Assembly: GCA_947502405.1 (NCBI GenBank)
Contig: CANMZT010000002.1
Location: 248,001-312,000 of the forward strand
Direction: 5' to 3'
DNA length: 64,000 nt
From: an uncultured Algibacter sp.
GTDB lineage: Bacteria > Bacteroidota > Bacteroidia > Flavobacteriales > Flavobacteriaceae
A program made the position numbers and the translations under genes. The notes under the pieces were generated by a model. The model ran no database searches and was not told where the DNA came from. It worked only from the letters and a program-made list of their open reading frames with translations. Below are positions 18,543 through 27,157 of the stretch, one piece after another (within the stretch, counting starts at the first letter, position 1; every line of letters begins with the position of its first letter).

Positions 18543-19592
18543 ATGAAAAATATATTATTAGCCTTAAGCATACTATTTATAAAAACATCATTTGCACAAA
18601 TAAATACTTCAAAAATAGATTCCATACTTATCAATGTTAAAAAAGAATATCCCGAAGTTGGTATAAGCATTGGGTTTCTTGATAATGAAAATATATCTTT
18701 TAATCATATTGGAACCCTAAGTAAAAAAAGTGATTCATCAGTAAATGAACATACCGTTTTTGAAATTGCATCAGTCACAAAAGCAATAACAGGCAATTTA
18801 ATAGCTCAAGCTATTGAAGATAAAAAGTTTGAGAGTAACAGCTTTATAGATGACTATTTACCTACAGATTTTAAACTCAATAATAACATTAAACATAAAA
18901 TAAAGATTTCAGATTTAGCATCACATCAATCTGGATTACCAGACATAGATTTCCGTAAATTAATAGCAATAAATCCTCAGAATCCTATAAATATTATAGA
19001 TAGAGATACTGTTTTAGCTATGGTAAATACATGTAACACTTTGATAGATTATGGAAAATACCGCTACTCTAACATTGGGTTTATATTATTAGGCCAAATT
19101 TTAGAGCAAGTTTATCAAAAAAGTTACGATGCTATTTTAAGAGAAAAAATTATTAATTCTTCACAAATGAAACGCACTTTCACTACGCACTTTGATATAA
19201 AAAATATTGCCTCTGGCAATAATATGCAAGGAGGCCACCAAGACCTTTTTGATTGGAATATTATGGCACCTGCAGGTTTGATAAAATCTAGTAGTTTTGA
19301 TATGATAATTTACCTAAAACAGATCCTCTCAAACAAACCCATTGGATTAGCAGCTAATATCGCAGAAAATTCGTTTTACAAAGATGAGGATATTGAAATA
19401 GGTTTAGGAGTGAATATTATTAAAATAGGAAATGAAACTATTTATGCTAAAACTGGAGATTCATTAGGACAAAGCTCTGTTATAGCCTATAACCGAGATA
19501 AAAAATGGGGTTTAGTAATACTTATAAACCAGAGTAATTCTAATTTAAGAAATAACATTTTTAATACGATTTATGAGGAAATTCTAAATTAA
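18543..19592 (+). CDS. Serine hydrolase, beta-lactamase class C / penicillin-binding-protein-like
   Basis: A 349-residue secreted protein with signal peptide ending TSFAQ. It has the SxxK motif SVTK in EIASVTKAITG, the YxN motif YSN and a KTG triad motif (KTGDSLGQSS) near the C-terminus, so the active site is complete. HQSGLPD is typical of the beta-lactamase-related family that includes esterases and D-aminopeptidases. The ATG at 18543 is preferred over an in-frame ATG at 18468 inside the preceding gene, since it starts the signal peptide. It lies 22 bp after the barrel protein gene and is probably co-transcribed with it. True beta-lactamase activity cannot be claimed. Confidence 0.86.
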   Translation: MKNILLALSILFIKTSFAQINTSKIDSILINVKKEYPEVGISIGFLDNENISFNHIGTLSKKSDSSVNEHTVFEIASVTKAITGNLIAQAIEDKKFESNSFIDDYLPTDFKLNNNIKHKIKISDLASHQSGLPDIDFRKLIAINPQNPINIIDRDTVLAMVNTCNTLIDYGKYRYSNIGFILLGQILEQVYQKSYDAILREKIINSSQMKRTFTTHFDIKNIASGNNMQGGHQDLFDWNIMAPAGLIKSSSFDMIIYLKQILSNKPIGLAANIAENSFYKDEDIEIGLGVNIIKIGNETIYAKTGDSLGQSSVIAYNRDKKWGLVILINQSNSNLRNNIFNTIYEEILN

Positions 19593-19624
19593 TAACAACT
19601 AAATAAAAGTATTATATCTAGATT

Positions 19625-19644
19625 AATATTAATTAATTAATATT
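19625..19644. repeat. Perfect 20-bp AT palindrome upstream of parA
   Basis: AATATTAATTAATTAATATT is its own reverse complement. It lies about 45 bp before the -7 box of parA, where an operator for the Par system or another regulator could sit. Being pure A/T in an AT-rich genome it may also be chance. Confidence 0.35.
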
Positions 19645-19689
19645 CAAACCTTGTTAACAAGTTACACTTTTATTCCCCATAAATAATTG

Positions 19690-19697
19690 TATTTTTG
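19690..19697 (+). promoter_or_regulatory. Probable -7 box of the parAB operon
   Basis: TATTTTTG matches TAnnTTTG and ends 24 bp before the parA ATG. No TTG is found at the preferred distance upstream. Confidence 0.45.
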
Positions 19698-19721
19698 TAG
19701 CTTATAAAACCAAATCATCTA

Positions 19722-20486
19722 ATGGGTAAAATCATTGCAATTGCTAATCAAAAAGGCGGTGTTGGCAAAACCACAACTTCTGTAAATTTAGCAGCTTCAC
19801 TAGGCGTTCTAGAAAAAAAAGTACTACTTATAGATGCTGACCCTCAAGCAAATGCAACTTCTGGAATTGGAATTGATGTAGAATCTGTAGAGGTAGGAAC
19901 CTATCAACTTTTAGAACACTCAAACCAAGCTAAAGAAGCTATAGTAAAAACTGAATCACCAAATCTGGATATTATTCCAGCGCATATTGATTTAGTGGCT
20001 ATTGAAATAGAACTTGTTGATAAAGACGAGCGAGAATATATGCTTAAAAAAGCACTCGCGGACATTAAAGATGATTATGATTATATTTTAATAGACTGTG
20101 CACCATCTTTAGGATTATTGACTTTAAACGCTTTAACAGCCTCAGATGCTGTAATTATACCTATCCAATGTGAATATTTTGCTCTAGAAGGTCTCGGGAA
20201 ACTTTTAAACACGATTAAAAGTGTTCAAAAAATTCATAATGCTGATTTGGATATTGAAGGATTACTTTTAACCATGTACGATTCGCGTTTACGTTTATCT
20301 AATCAAGTGGTTGAAGAAGTGCAAAAGCACTTCAATGATATGGTATTCCAAACCATCATACAACGAAATGTAAGACTCAGTGAAGCACCAAGTTACGGAG
20401 AAAGTATAATTAATTACGATGCAAGTAGTAAAGGTGCCAACAATTACTTAAGTTTGGCAAAAGAAATTATCAATAAAAACGCTTAA
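19722..20486 (+). CDS. parA: Chromosome partitioning ATPase ParA (Soj)
   Basis: Deviant Walker-type ATPase that acts with ParB in chromosome segregation. The 254-residue length and the start MGKIIAIANQKGGVGKTT (Walker A at 11-18), followed by LLIDADPQ and the ILIDCAPSLG motif, are those of chromosomal Soj/ParA without an N-terminal HTH. It is followed by parB after 3 bp. No parS palindrome (TGTTTCACGTGAAACA type) was noticed in the window. Confidence 0.96.
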   Translation: MGKIIAIANQKGGVGKTTTSVNLAASLGVLEKKVLLIDADPQANATSGIGIDVESVEVGTYQLLEHSNQAKEAIVKTESPNLDIIPAHIDLVAIEIELVDKDEREYMLKKALADIKDDYDYILIDCAPSLGLLTLNALTASDAVIIPIQCEYFALEGLGKLLNTIKSVQKIHNADLDIEGLLLTMYDSRLRLSNQVVEEVQKHFNDMVFQTIIQRNVRLSEAPSYGESIINYDASSKGANNYLSLAKEIINKNA

Positions 20487-20489
20487 ATT

Positions 20490-21404
20490 ATGGCTAAGGC
20501 AACAAAAAAACAGGCTTTAGGTAGAGGTTTATCGGCACTTTTAAAAGACCCTAGTAACGACATCCAATCGGTACAAGATAAAAATGCAGATAAGGTTATT
20601 GGTAACATCGTTGAATTAGATATTGATTTTATTGAAGTTAATCCTTTTCAACCCCGTACTAATTTTAGCGAAGAATCTTTACGAGAATTAGCTTCTTCTA
20701 TAAAAGAATTGGGAATAATTCAGCCCATAACGGTTAGAAAATTAGGCCTAAATAAATATCAATTAGTTTCTGGTGAGCGCCGTTTTAGAGCTTCAAAATC
20801 TTTAGGCCTAGAAACAATTCCAGCCTATGTTAGAATTGCTAACGACCAAGAATCATTAGAAATGGCCTTGGTTGAAAACATTCAACGCCAAGATTTAGAT
20901 CCTATTGAAATTGCTTTATCATACCAGCGTTTAATTGATGAAATTAATCTAACGCAAGAGCAAATGAGCGAGCGCGTAGGTAAAAAACGCTCTACCATTG
21001 CAAATTATCTCCGTTTATTAAAATTAGACCCCATCATCCAAACAGGCATGCGAGATGGTTTCATTTCTATGGGGCATGGTCGCGCTTTAATTGCTATTGA
21101 AGACCAAAGCGAACAGCTCGATATATACGAAAAAATACTATCTGATAAACTTTCTGTTAGAGAAACTGAAAATATTATTCGTGATTTCAATTCAACGGGT
21201 AGCGCAGAATCCACTTCAAAAAAATCAGAGGATAACGAGATTCCAAAATTTGTTAAAAAAGGAATAACCGCTTTTTCTGAATACTTTGGACATAAAATTG
21301 ACGTTAAAGTCTCTAAAAACGGTAAAGGGAAAATCACAATTCCCTTTCATTCCGAAGAAGACTTTAATCGTATTAAAAAATTAGTTCAAGGTGATTCCAA
21401 ATAA
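20490..21404 (+). CDS. parB: Chromosome partitioning protein ParB (Spo0J)
   Basis: Binds parS sites and spreads on DNA as a CTP-dependent clamp. The 304 residues start with the ParA-stimulating segment ALGRGLSALL, then the ParB/Srx domain (about 42-130, with NPFQPR and VSGERRFRA and ENIQRQDL), a central HTH (about 150-200, with GKKRSTIANYLRLLKL and GHGRAL) and a C-terminal dimerisation region. It forms an operon with parA and overlaps the next gene. Confidence 0.96.
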   Translation: MAKATKKQALGRGLSALLKDPSNDIQSVQDKNADKVIGNIVELDIDFIEVNPFQPRTNFSEESLRELASSIKELGIIQPITVRKLGLNKYQLVSGERRFRASKSLGLETIPAYVRIANDQESLEMALVENIQRQDLDPIEIALSYQRLIDEINLTQEQMSERVGKKRSTIANYLRLLKLDPIIQTGMRDGFISMGHGRALIAIEDQSEQLDIYEKILSDKLSVRETENIIRDFNSTGSAESTSKKSEDNEIPKFVKKGITAFSEYFGHKIDVKVSKNGKGKITIPFHSEEDFNRIKKLVQGDSK

Positions 21405-22011
21405 ACTCCTTTTTACAGGAATACTAGCATGCTTACTTTGTTTCTCTTCATTTGCACAAGACAAAAAGAAGAAAAAACAAAAAAAAGAACTTCCTAAAGA
21501 AGTTGTTATAGATTCTGTAGTTAAACCTAGCAAACCTATAAACCCACTTTCCCCAGCTAAAGCAGCATTTTATTCGGCTATTCTTCCAGGATTGGGACAA
21601 GCTTACAATAAAAAATATTGGAAAATCCCTATTGTGTATGGTGCTATTGGTACGGGTGTTTACTTTTATGTAAACAATAATAAAGAATACAACAGGTTTA
21701 GAGATGCTTACAAAAGACGACTGGCTGGTTTTACCGATGATGAATTTTATTTTTCGCAAGGTGTTCTGTTAGACGAACCCAGAGTTTCAACAGAACGATT
21801 GGAAGATGCACAAAAGTTCTATCGAAGAAATAAAGAAATCTCTTTACTAGTCACTATCGGTTTATACGCCCTAAACATTATTGACGCTAATGTTGATGCG
21901 CATTTATTACAATATAATGTAGATGAAAACTTATCTTTATCTCCACATTATGAATTAAATCAAATTGACGCAACAAGTAATTTGGGGCTTACCTTAAATT
22001 TTAAATTCTAA
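21391..22011 (+). CDS. DUF5683 domain membrane/periplasmic protein
   Basis: A 206-residue protein with a signal peptide (1-22, ending SSFAQ), a lysine-rich linker, and the DUF5683 region: LSPAKAAFYSAILPGLGQAYNKKYWKIPIVYGAIG, which forms a membrane-associated hairpin, followed by a further hydrophobic segment around 150-165. The family is widespread beside parAB in Flavobacteriia and has no established function. The start is a GTG at 21391 inside the end of parB (14-bp overlap), since no ATG would keep the signal peptide. Confidence 0.82.
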   Translation: MIPNKLLFTGILACLLCFSSFAQDKKKKKQKKELPKEVVIDSVVKPSKPINPLSPAKAAFYSAILPGLGQAYNKKYWKIPIVYGAIGTGVYFYVNNNKEYNRFRDAYKRRLAGFTDDEFYFSQGVLLDEPRVSTERLEDAQKFYRRNKEISLLVTIGLYALNIIDANVDAHLLQYNVDENLSLSPHYELNQIDATSNLGLTLNFKF

Positions 22012-22049
22012 GCTCATAGATCGAGCCTAAAAAAGATTAAAAAAACAAT

Positions 22050-22754
22050 ATGAAAATAGCTTTACTTGGATACGGAAAAATGGGAAAAACTATTGAGAAA
22101 ATCGCCATTAAACGTGGGCACGATGTGGTTTTGACTATTGATAAAGATGATAAAGATTATGATATTACTAAAGCTGACGTTGCTATAGATTTTAGCATCC
22201 CTAATGTAGCATTTAACAACATTTCTAACTGCTTAAACAACAATGTTCCTGTAATATCTGGTACTACAGGTTGGCTAGATAAATATGATGATGCTATTGC
22301 CTTATGTAAAGAAAAAAAAGGTGCATTTATCTATGCTTCTAATTATAGCTTGGGTGTGAATATCTTTTTTGAGTTAAACAAAACCTTAGCTAAAATGATG
22401 AGTGCCCTGAAGCAATATAACGTTTCAATGGAGGAAATTCATCACACACAAAAATTAGATGCCCCTAGTGGAACTGCAATATCACTTGCTAACGGTGTAA
22501 TAGAAAAACATGAAGGCTATAACGCATGGAAGCTGGATGAAAAAGATAATAATACGATTCCTATTGTTGCTAAACGAATAGAAGATGTTCCTGGAACACA
22601 TACTGTGACTTATGAAAGCGAAGTAGACACCATTAATATTGAGCATATTGCGCACACCAGACAAGGTTTTGCGTTAGGTGCCGTTGTAGCCGCTGAATGG
22701 ATTGTAGGGAAAACAGGTGTTTTTACTATGAATGATGTGTTAAACATTGGTTAA
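22050..22754 (+). CDS. dapB: 4-hydroxy-tetrahydrodipicolinate reductase
   Basis: Reduces 4-hydroxy-tetrahydrodipicolinate in the diaminopimelate/lysine pathway, which also supplies the peptidoglycan cross-linker. The 234-residue protein has the nucleotide-binding start GYGKMGK (7-13), SGTTGW (70-75), the catalytic pair H131-H132 in EEIHHTQKLDAPSGT, and DAPSGT (137-142). It is slightly short of the about 270-residue proteobacterial enzyme, as is usual in this phylum. It lies between the DUF5683 gene and lepB. Confidence 0.95.
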   Translation: MKIALLGYGKMGKTIEKIAIKRGHDVVLTIDKDDKDYDITKADVAIDFSIPNVAFNNISNCLNNNVPVISGTTGWLDKYDDAIALCKEKKGAFIYASNYSLGVNIFFELNKTLAKMMSALKQYNVSMEEIHHTQKLDAPSGTAISLANGVIEKHEGYNAWKLDEKDNNTIPIVAKRIEDVPGTHTVTYESEVDTINIEHIAHTRQGFALGAVVAAEWIVGKTGVFTMNDVLNIG

Positions 22755-22820
22755 TTTACAATAAAAAGTGTAACAATTAATAGCTAGCTGTTACTAACAT
22801 AAAATAAAAATTTTGAGATT

Positions 22821-24401
22821 ATGACTTGGACACAATGGTTAATTTTCTTCTTAATAATTCAAGTTATCCATGGTTTAGGAACCTGGAAATTATATATAAA
22901 AGCTGGCAGGCAAGCATGGGAAGCCTTTATTCCTGTTTACAATGGCATTGTATTAATGAAAATTATAAACCGTCCGTGGTGGTGGATTATTTTATTATTC
23001 TTACCCATAGTTAATCTTATTATGTTTCCAGTAGTTTGGGTTGAAACTGCCCGAAGTTTTGGCAAGAATATGCCTATTGACACTGTTTTAGCTGTTGTAA
23101 CCTTAGGTTTTTATAACTACTACCTTAATTATGTTGCTGATGTAAATTATGTTGAAAATAGAAGTTTACAACCAAATTCATCTGGTGGCGATTGGTTAAG
23201 TTCTATTTTATTTGCTATTGTGGCGGCAACTATTGTGCACACCTATTTTATGCAACCGTTTACTATTCCATCGTCTTCCTTAGAAAAATCATTGCTTGTT
23301 GGAGATTTCTTGTTTGTAAGCAAATTTCATTATGGCGCTAGAGTACCTATGACAACTGTAGGCGCACCAATGGTACACGATACGATTCCTGGATTAAATA
23401 AAAAATCATATCTATTTAATGATAATTTTGAAGAGCGTAAAACATCTTGGAAAAATAAACTACAACTACCCTATTTAAGACTTCCTGGTTTTGAAAAAAT
23501 TGATAGAAATGAGATTGTTGTTTTCAATCAACCTGCGGATACCTTAAGGGATATGAATGAGTTTAAACCCGACCGAAACTATTACAAACCCATAGATAAG
23601 AAAACCAATCTTGTAAAACGCTGTGTTGGAGTTGCAGGAGATTCGCTAGAAGTTAGAAATGGCTATGTATATATTAATGGAGAGAAAAACGAGCTACCAG
23701 ATCGAGCACATTTGCAGTTTAGCTATTTAGTACAACCTAAAACCAATCAATTCAACCCTAAATTCATAAAAGATCGTTATGATATTACTGATGGTTTTGG
23801 AATAATGAATGCTCAAAACACTTACTATTTTTCTGCAATTTCAGATGAAGCCTTATCTAAATTCAAGAATCATCCTAATGTTGCTAGTATAACACCTAAC
23901 AAACAAGAAAAAGGGTTAAGAGATCCAGATATATTTCCGCATGATCCAAATTACAATTGGAATGTTGATTTTTTTGGTCCCATTTATATTCCTGAAGAAG
24001 GCAAAACAATTGATATTAATTTAGACGTTTTACCACTTTATAAACGTGTAATTACTGAATACGAAGGCAATACACTACAAGTTAAAGGCAACCAAATCTT
24101 GATTAATGGAGAGGTAGCTAACACCTATACCTTCAAGCAAAATTACTATTGGATGATGGGTGATAACCGTCACAACTCAATTGATGCCAGACGTTGGGGA
24201 TTTGTACCGTTTAATCATGTTATAGGTAAACCCGTGTTTATTTGGATGAGTTGGGATGGAGCAAGTCCGCGTTGGGAACGTTTCTTTACTACTGTTAGTG
24301 GTAAAGGAAAGGCAACATCATACCTTATCCCATTTTTAATATTACTTTTTGGTTGGATTGGATTTAATAAATGGAGAAAACGTAAAAAAGCCAACAACTA
24401 A
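22821..24401 (+). CDS. lepB: Signal peptidase I, long flavobacterial form
   Basis: Cleaves signal peptides of exported proteins at the inner membrane. At 526 residues it is much longer than usual. Residues 1-110 form three or so extra hydrophobic segments (DUF5684-like), then the catalytic region begins: S153 in IPSSSLEKSLLVGD, catalytic lysine K266 in VKRCVGVAGD, and MGDNRHNSIDARRWGFVP. About 200 residues separate those conserved boxes, partly an insert. A C-terminal transmembrane helix (about 498-517) and basic tail end the protein. The usual glycine of IPSGSM is serine here. Confidence 0.94.
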   Translation: MTWTQWLIFFLIIQVIHGLGTWKLYIKAGRQAWEAFIPVYNGIVLMKIINRPWWWIILLFLPIVNLIMFPVVWVETARSFGKNMPIDTVLAVVTLGFYNYYLNYVADVNYVENRSLQPNSSGGDWLSSILFAIVAATIVHTYFMQPFTIPSSSLEKSLLVGDFLFVSKFHYGARVPMTTVGAPMVHDTIPGLNKKSYLFNDNFEERKTSWKNKLQLPYLRLPGFEKIDRNEIVVFNQPADTLRDMNEFKPDRNYYKPIDKKTNLVKRCVGVAGDSLEVRNGYVYINGEKNELPDRAHLQFSYLVQPKTNQFNPKFIKDRYDITDGFGIMNAQNTYYFSAISDEALSKFKNHPNVASITPNKQEKGLRDPDIFPHDPNYNWNVDFFGPIYIPEEGKTIDINLDVLPLYKRVITEYEGNTLQVKGNQILINGEVANTYTFKQNYYWMMGDNRHNSIDARRWGFVPFNHVIGKPVFIWMSWDGASPRWERFFTTVSGKGKATSYLIPFLILLFGWIGFNKWRKRKKANN

Positions 24402-24409
24402 ACTTGATG

Positions 24410-24417
24410 TATTTTTG
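24410..24417 (+). promoter_or_regulatory. Probable -7 box upstream of the M15 peptidase gene
   Basis: TATTTTTG matches TAnnTTTG, 32 bp before the start and just after the lepB stop. There is no good -33 TTG, so this is a moderate call. Confidence 0.4.
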
Positions 24418-24449
24418 CTTAAATTTCTTTACTAAGACTAAGCATTTTC

Positions 24450-25160
24450 ATGAGTATTAAAAGGCTTTTATTTATAATATTTATACCATTATTTTCTTTC
24501 TCGCAGAAAGAAAATGCACCCAGCAAAGACTTTGTTTTAGGGAGATTTAACTATAAAAACCACCCTAATTTTACAGAGGTAGCTTCAGCTCATAGTAACA
24601 AATCTATATATCTAAACAAAGACGTATACAAGGCCTTTATTGAGATGTATGAACTGGCAAAAACAGAACATATATCTTTAAAAATTATTTCTGGAACACG
24701 GAATTTTGATGAACAAAAAGCCATTTGGGAACGTAAATGGAAAATCTACAACCAACTAAAACCTATAGATAGAGCTAAAAAAATATTAGAATACAGTTCG
24801 ATGCCATCGTCTTCAAGACATCATTGGGGGACAGACATCGACTTAAACAGTTTAAACAACACCTATTTTGAAAAAGGCAAAGGGAAAGCTGAATATCAAT
24901 GGCTATTAAATAACGCCCACAAGTTTGGGTTTTATCAAGTTTACAGCAATAAAACCAATGGAAGAACTGGTTATAATTTAGAACGCTGGCATTGGTCTTA
25001 TCTACCATTAGCAAGTAGATATCTTCATTTTTACAAAAAGCATATTACGTATTCAGATATAAATAATTTTAGCGGCTCTCAGCTAGCAGGGTCCTTAAAC
25101 ATTATCTCTGATTATGTTAATGGTATTTCAAAACAAGCCAAAACATTCATTAACAATTAG
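24450..25160 (+). CDS. M15 (VanY-type) D-Ala-D-Ala carboxypeptidase-like metallopeptidase
   Basis: Secreted peptidoglycan-trimming peptidase candidate of 236 residues. It has a signal peptide ending FSFSQ and the zinc site of the M15 family: S122-x-H124-x-x-G127 ending D131 (SRHHWGTDID), and ERWHW near 178-182, with H181 as the third ligand. The residue usually written as alanine in SxHxxGxAxD is aspartate here. It is followed 3 bp later by the WbqC-family gene. The precise substrate is not known. Confidence 0.9.
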   Translation: MSIKRLLFIIFIPLFSFSQKENAPSKDFVLGRFNYKNHPNFTEVASAHSNKSIYLNKDVYKAFIEMYELAKTEHISLKIISGTRNFDEQKAIWERKWKIYNQLKPIDRAKKILEYSSMPSSSRHHWGTDIDLNSLNNTYFEKGKGKAEYQWLLNNAHKFGFYQVYSNKTNGRTGYNLERWHWSYLPLASRYLHFYKKHITYSDINNFSGSQLAGSLNIISDYVNGISKQAKTFINN

Positions 25161-25163
25161 TTT

Positions 25164-25787
25164 ATGAAGACTGTTATTCATCCAACATATTTTCCAAATA
25201 TTGCACATTTTGTAGCAATGGCAAATGCAGATGCTGTGATTCTTGAAATGGAAGACAACTTTGTAAAACAAACCTATAGAAACCGAACCTATATTTATGG
25301 TGCTAATGGAAAACTAAGTTTAAATATTCCTGTTATTCATTCGCAAAAAAATCGTCAAAAATATAAAGATGTTAAAGTTTTCAATGAAGAGAAATGGCAA
25401 AATCATCATTGGAAATCTTTACTTTCAGCTTACAGAACCTCACCTTTTTTTGAATATTATGAAGATGAACTTCAACCTTTATTTCATCAAAAAGCAGATT
25501 TTTTATTAGATTTTAATTTGAAATGTTTTGAAATACTTTGTGATTGTTTACAATTAGAATGCAATACTTCAAAAACTGAGACCTTTCAAAAAAATATTGA
25601 AAACAAAGTTGATTTACGGTATTTAGTCAATACCAAAAAGGAAGTGCCTTTTACGTTTGAAAGTTACACACAAGTATTTAGTAATAAACATGGTTTTATT
25701 CCTAATTTGAGTATTTTAGATTTACTTTTTAATGAAGGACCTAATGCTTTAAATTATTTAGAATCTCACAGTATTAAATCGTTATAA
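25164..25787 (+). CDS. WbqC family protein
   Basis: A 207-residue soluble protein that fits the WbqC/WbqC-like family (start HPTYFPNIAHFVAMANAD, then KQTYRNRTYI and LNIPV). Such genes occur in polysaccharide clusters elsewhere, but in Flavobacteriia this copy sits in the conserved lepB block and its role is not established. Its stop overlaps the start of the next gene. Confidence 0.83.
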   Translation: MKTVIHPTYFPNIAHFVAMANADAVILEMEDNFVKQTYRNRTYIYGANGKLSLNIPVIHSQKNRQKYKDVKVFNEEKWQNHHWKSLLSAYRTSPFFEYYEDELQPLFHQKADFLLDFNLKCFEILCDCLQLECNTSKTETFQKNIENKVDLRYLVNTKKEVPFTFESYTQVFSNKHGFIPNLSILDLLFNEGPNALNYLESHSIKSL

Positions 25788-26095
25788 TGCTTCAATCATC
25801 CATCCATTATGGGAGTCATTTTTTATTACCTCTTATAATTGCATTATTGTTTTATAAATCGAATTGGAAATACGCATATCTTATCATGATAGCTGGTATG
25901 TTAATTGATTTAGATCATCTACTAGCTACACCTATTTTCGACCCTAACAGATGTAGTATTGGGTTTCACCCGTTACATTCATCTTTCTTTATTTTGTTTT
26001 ATTTCTTTTTGTGCTTTCCTAAAAAATCCCGATTGGTAGGTTTAGGGTTGGTTATTCATATTATTTCGGATGTACTAGACTGTGCTCTGATGTGA
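25787..26095 (+). CDS. DUF6122 family small membrane protein
   Basis: A 102-residue protein with about three transmembrane segments (roughly 10-22, 28-45 and 62-97) and conserved histidines and acids: H7, H11, the DLDHLLATP motif and the HPLHS motif. The pattern recalls metal-dependent membrane hydrolases (YdjM-like), but that is inference. Its start ATG overlaps the WbqC stop by one base. It converges with the EEP gene. Confidence 0.75.
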   Translation: MLQSSIHYGSHFLLPLIIALLFYKSNWKYAYLIMIAGMLIDLDHLLATPIFDPNRCSIGFHPLHSSFFILFYFFLCFPKKSRLVGLGLVIHIISDVLDCALM

Positions 26096-26130
26096 ATACG
26101 CTTAGTGTAAGTGAAATCTAGACCAATAAA

Positions 26131-27153
26131 TTAGTCCAAACTCAAAGTCGTCATTATTGGATAATGATCTGAATAATGTTGATTATATGCTTTAAAACCA
26201 TTCACATCAAAGTCTTGATCTGCCAATATAAAATCAATACGTACAGGAAAGAATTTAAAATCGTAAGTACGTCCAAAACCATTACCAGCTTCTTTAAACG
26301 TATCGTTTAAATCGCCTTTAATTTTTCTATAAACATAAGAGAATGCAGTATTATTAAAATCGCCACAAATCACCATTTTGTATTTGCATTGTTGTTTGTG
26401 CATCAAAAATAATTCTGTTTGAAACTGCTGCATCTTAAAAGCTCTACCAACACGCTTGAATAAACGTTCCGACTCTTTTGTGTCAAGGTTTTCAACTTTT
26501 GGCTCTATGCGCAAAGATTCTAAATGGATATTATAAAACCTAATTGTATCTTCACCCTTAACCACATCGGCATAAATAGCATTATTACCTGTATCAGGAA
26601 ATTCAATTGATCCTGAGTTAACTATTGGAAACTGTGAAAAAATAGCTTGCCCGTATTTGGTTTTTTTACCAGATAATTTTTCAAATTTATATTTAAAAAA
26701 GGATAAATCGATATTTTTATGTGGGTGATATTCCTGTAAACTCAAAACGTCTGGTGATTCATTTTTAATAAAATCAATCATTTTTGTTTCTATTCCTTTT
26801 TCGGGAATCCATTTGTACAAATTAAATAACCTAACATTATAATTCATTACCTTAAAGTTATTGGGTGCATCAACATGCTTAGAAGGTGAAAATTTATATA
26901 ATGATCCGAATGAAAAATACCCAATTACAAGAACCACAAGAGATAAAACAAATTGCTTTTTAAGCTTTAATAACCAGTATAAAAAGAAAAGCACATTAAC
27001 TAAAATAAGCAATGCAACTCCCAAACTTAAAACAGATAGTATTGCAAACGTTTTTGGAGGCAAAAAAGGAAGGATGAAAGACAATAATAAGAGAACAGCT
27101 AATATTCTATTGACTAACCATAATAATTTATCAATAAACTTTAGTTTCTTCAT
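26131..27153 (-). CDS. Endonuclease/exonuclease/phosphatase family protein, membrane-anchored
   Basis: A 340-residue protein with three N-terminal hydrophobic helices (about 8-90), then an EEP domain. Visible catalytic motifs are MNYNVRLFN, SLQEYH (metal-binding Glu), GDFNNT and SDHYP at the C-terminus (catalytic His). The active site therefore looks complete, and faces the periplasm or cell surface if the helices anchor the protein. The substrate may be DNA, a phosphoinositide-like lipid or another phosphodiester; sequence does not tell. It is the last gene of the mutL operon, 4 bp after a rhomboid gene. Confidence 0.85.
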   Translation of the reverse strand: MKKLKFIDKLLWLVNRILAVLLLLSFILPFLPPKTFAILSVLSLGVALLILVNVLFFLYWLLKLKKQFVLSLVVLVIGYFSFGSLYKFSPSKHVDAPNNFKVMNYNVRLFNLYKWIPEKGIETKMIDFIKNESPDVLSLQEYHPHKNIDLSFFKYKFEKLSGKKTKYGQAIFSQFPIVNSGSIEFPDTGNNAIYADVVKGEDTIRFYNIHLESLRIEPKVENLDTKESERLFKRVGRAFKMQQFQTELFLMHKQQCKYKMVICGDFNNTAFSYVYRKIKGDLNDTFKEAGNGFGRTYDFKFFPVRIDFILADQDFDVNGFKAYNQHYSDHYPIMTTLSLD

Positions 27154-27157
27154 AGTG

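Noticed and set aside
19625-19697. parS site near parA
   Set aside because: The AT palindrome does not match the conserved parS pattern, which has a CACGTG core.
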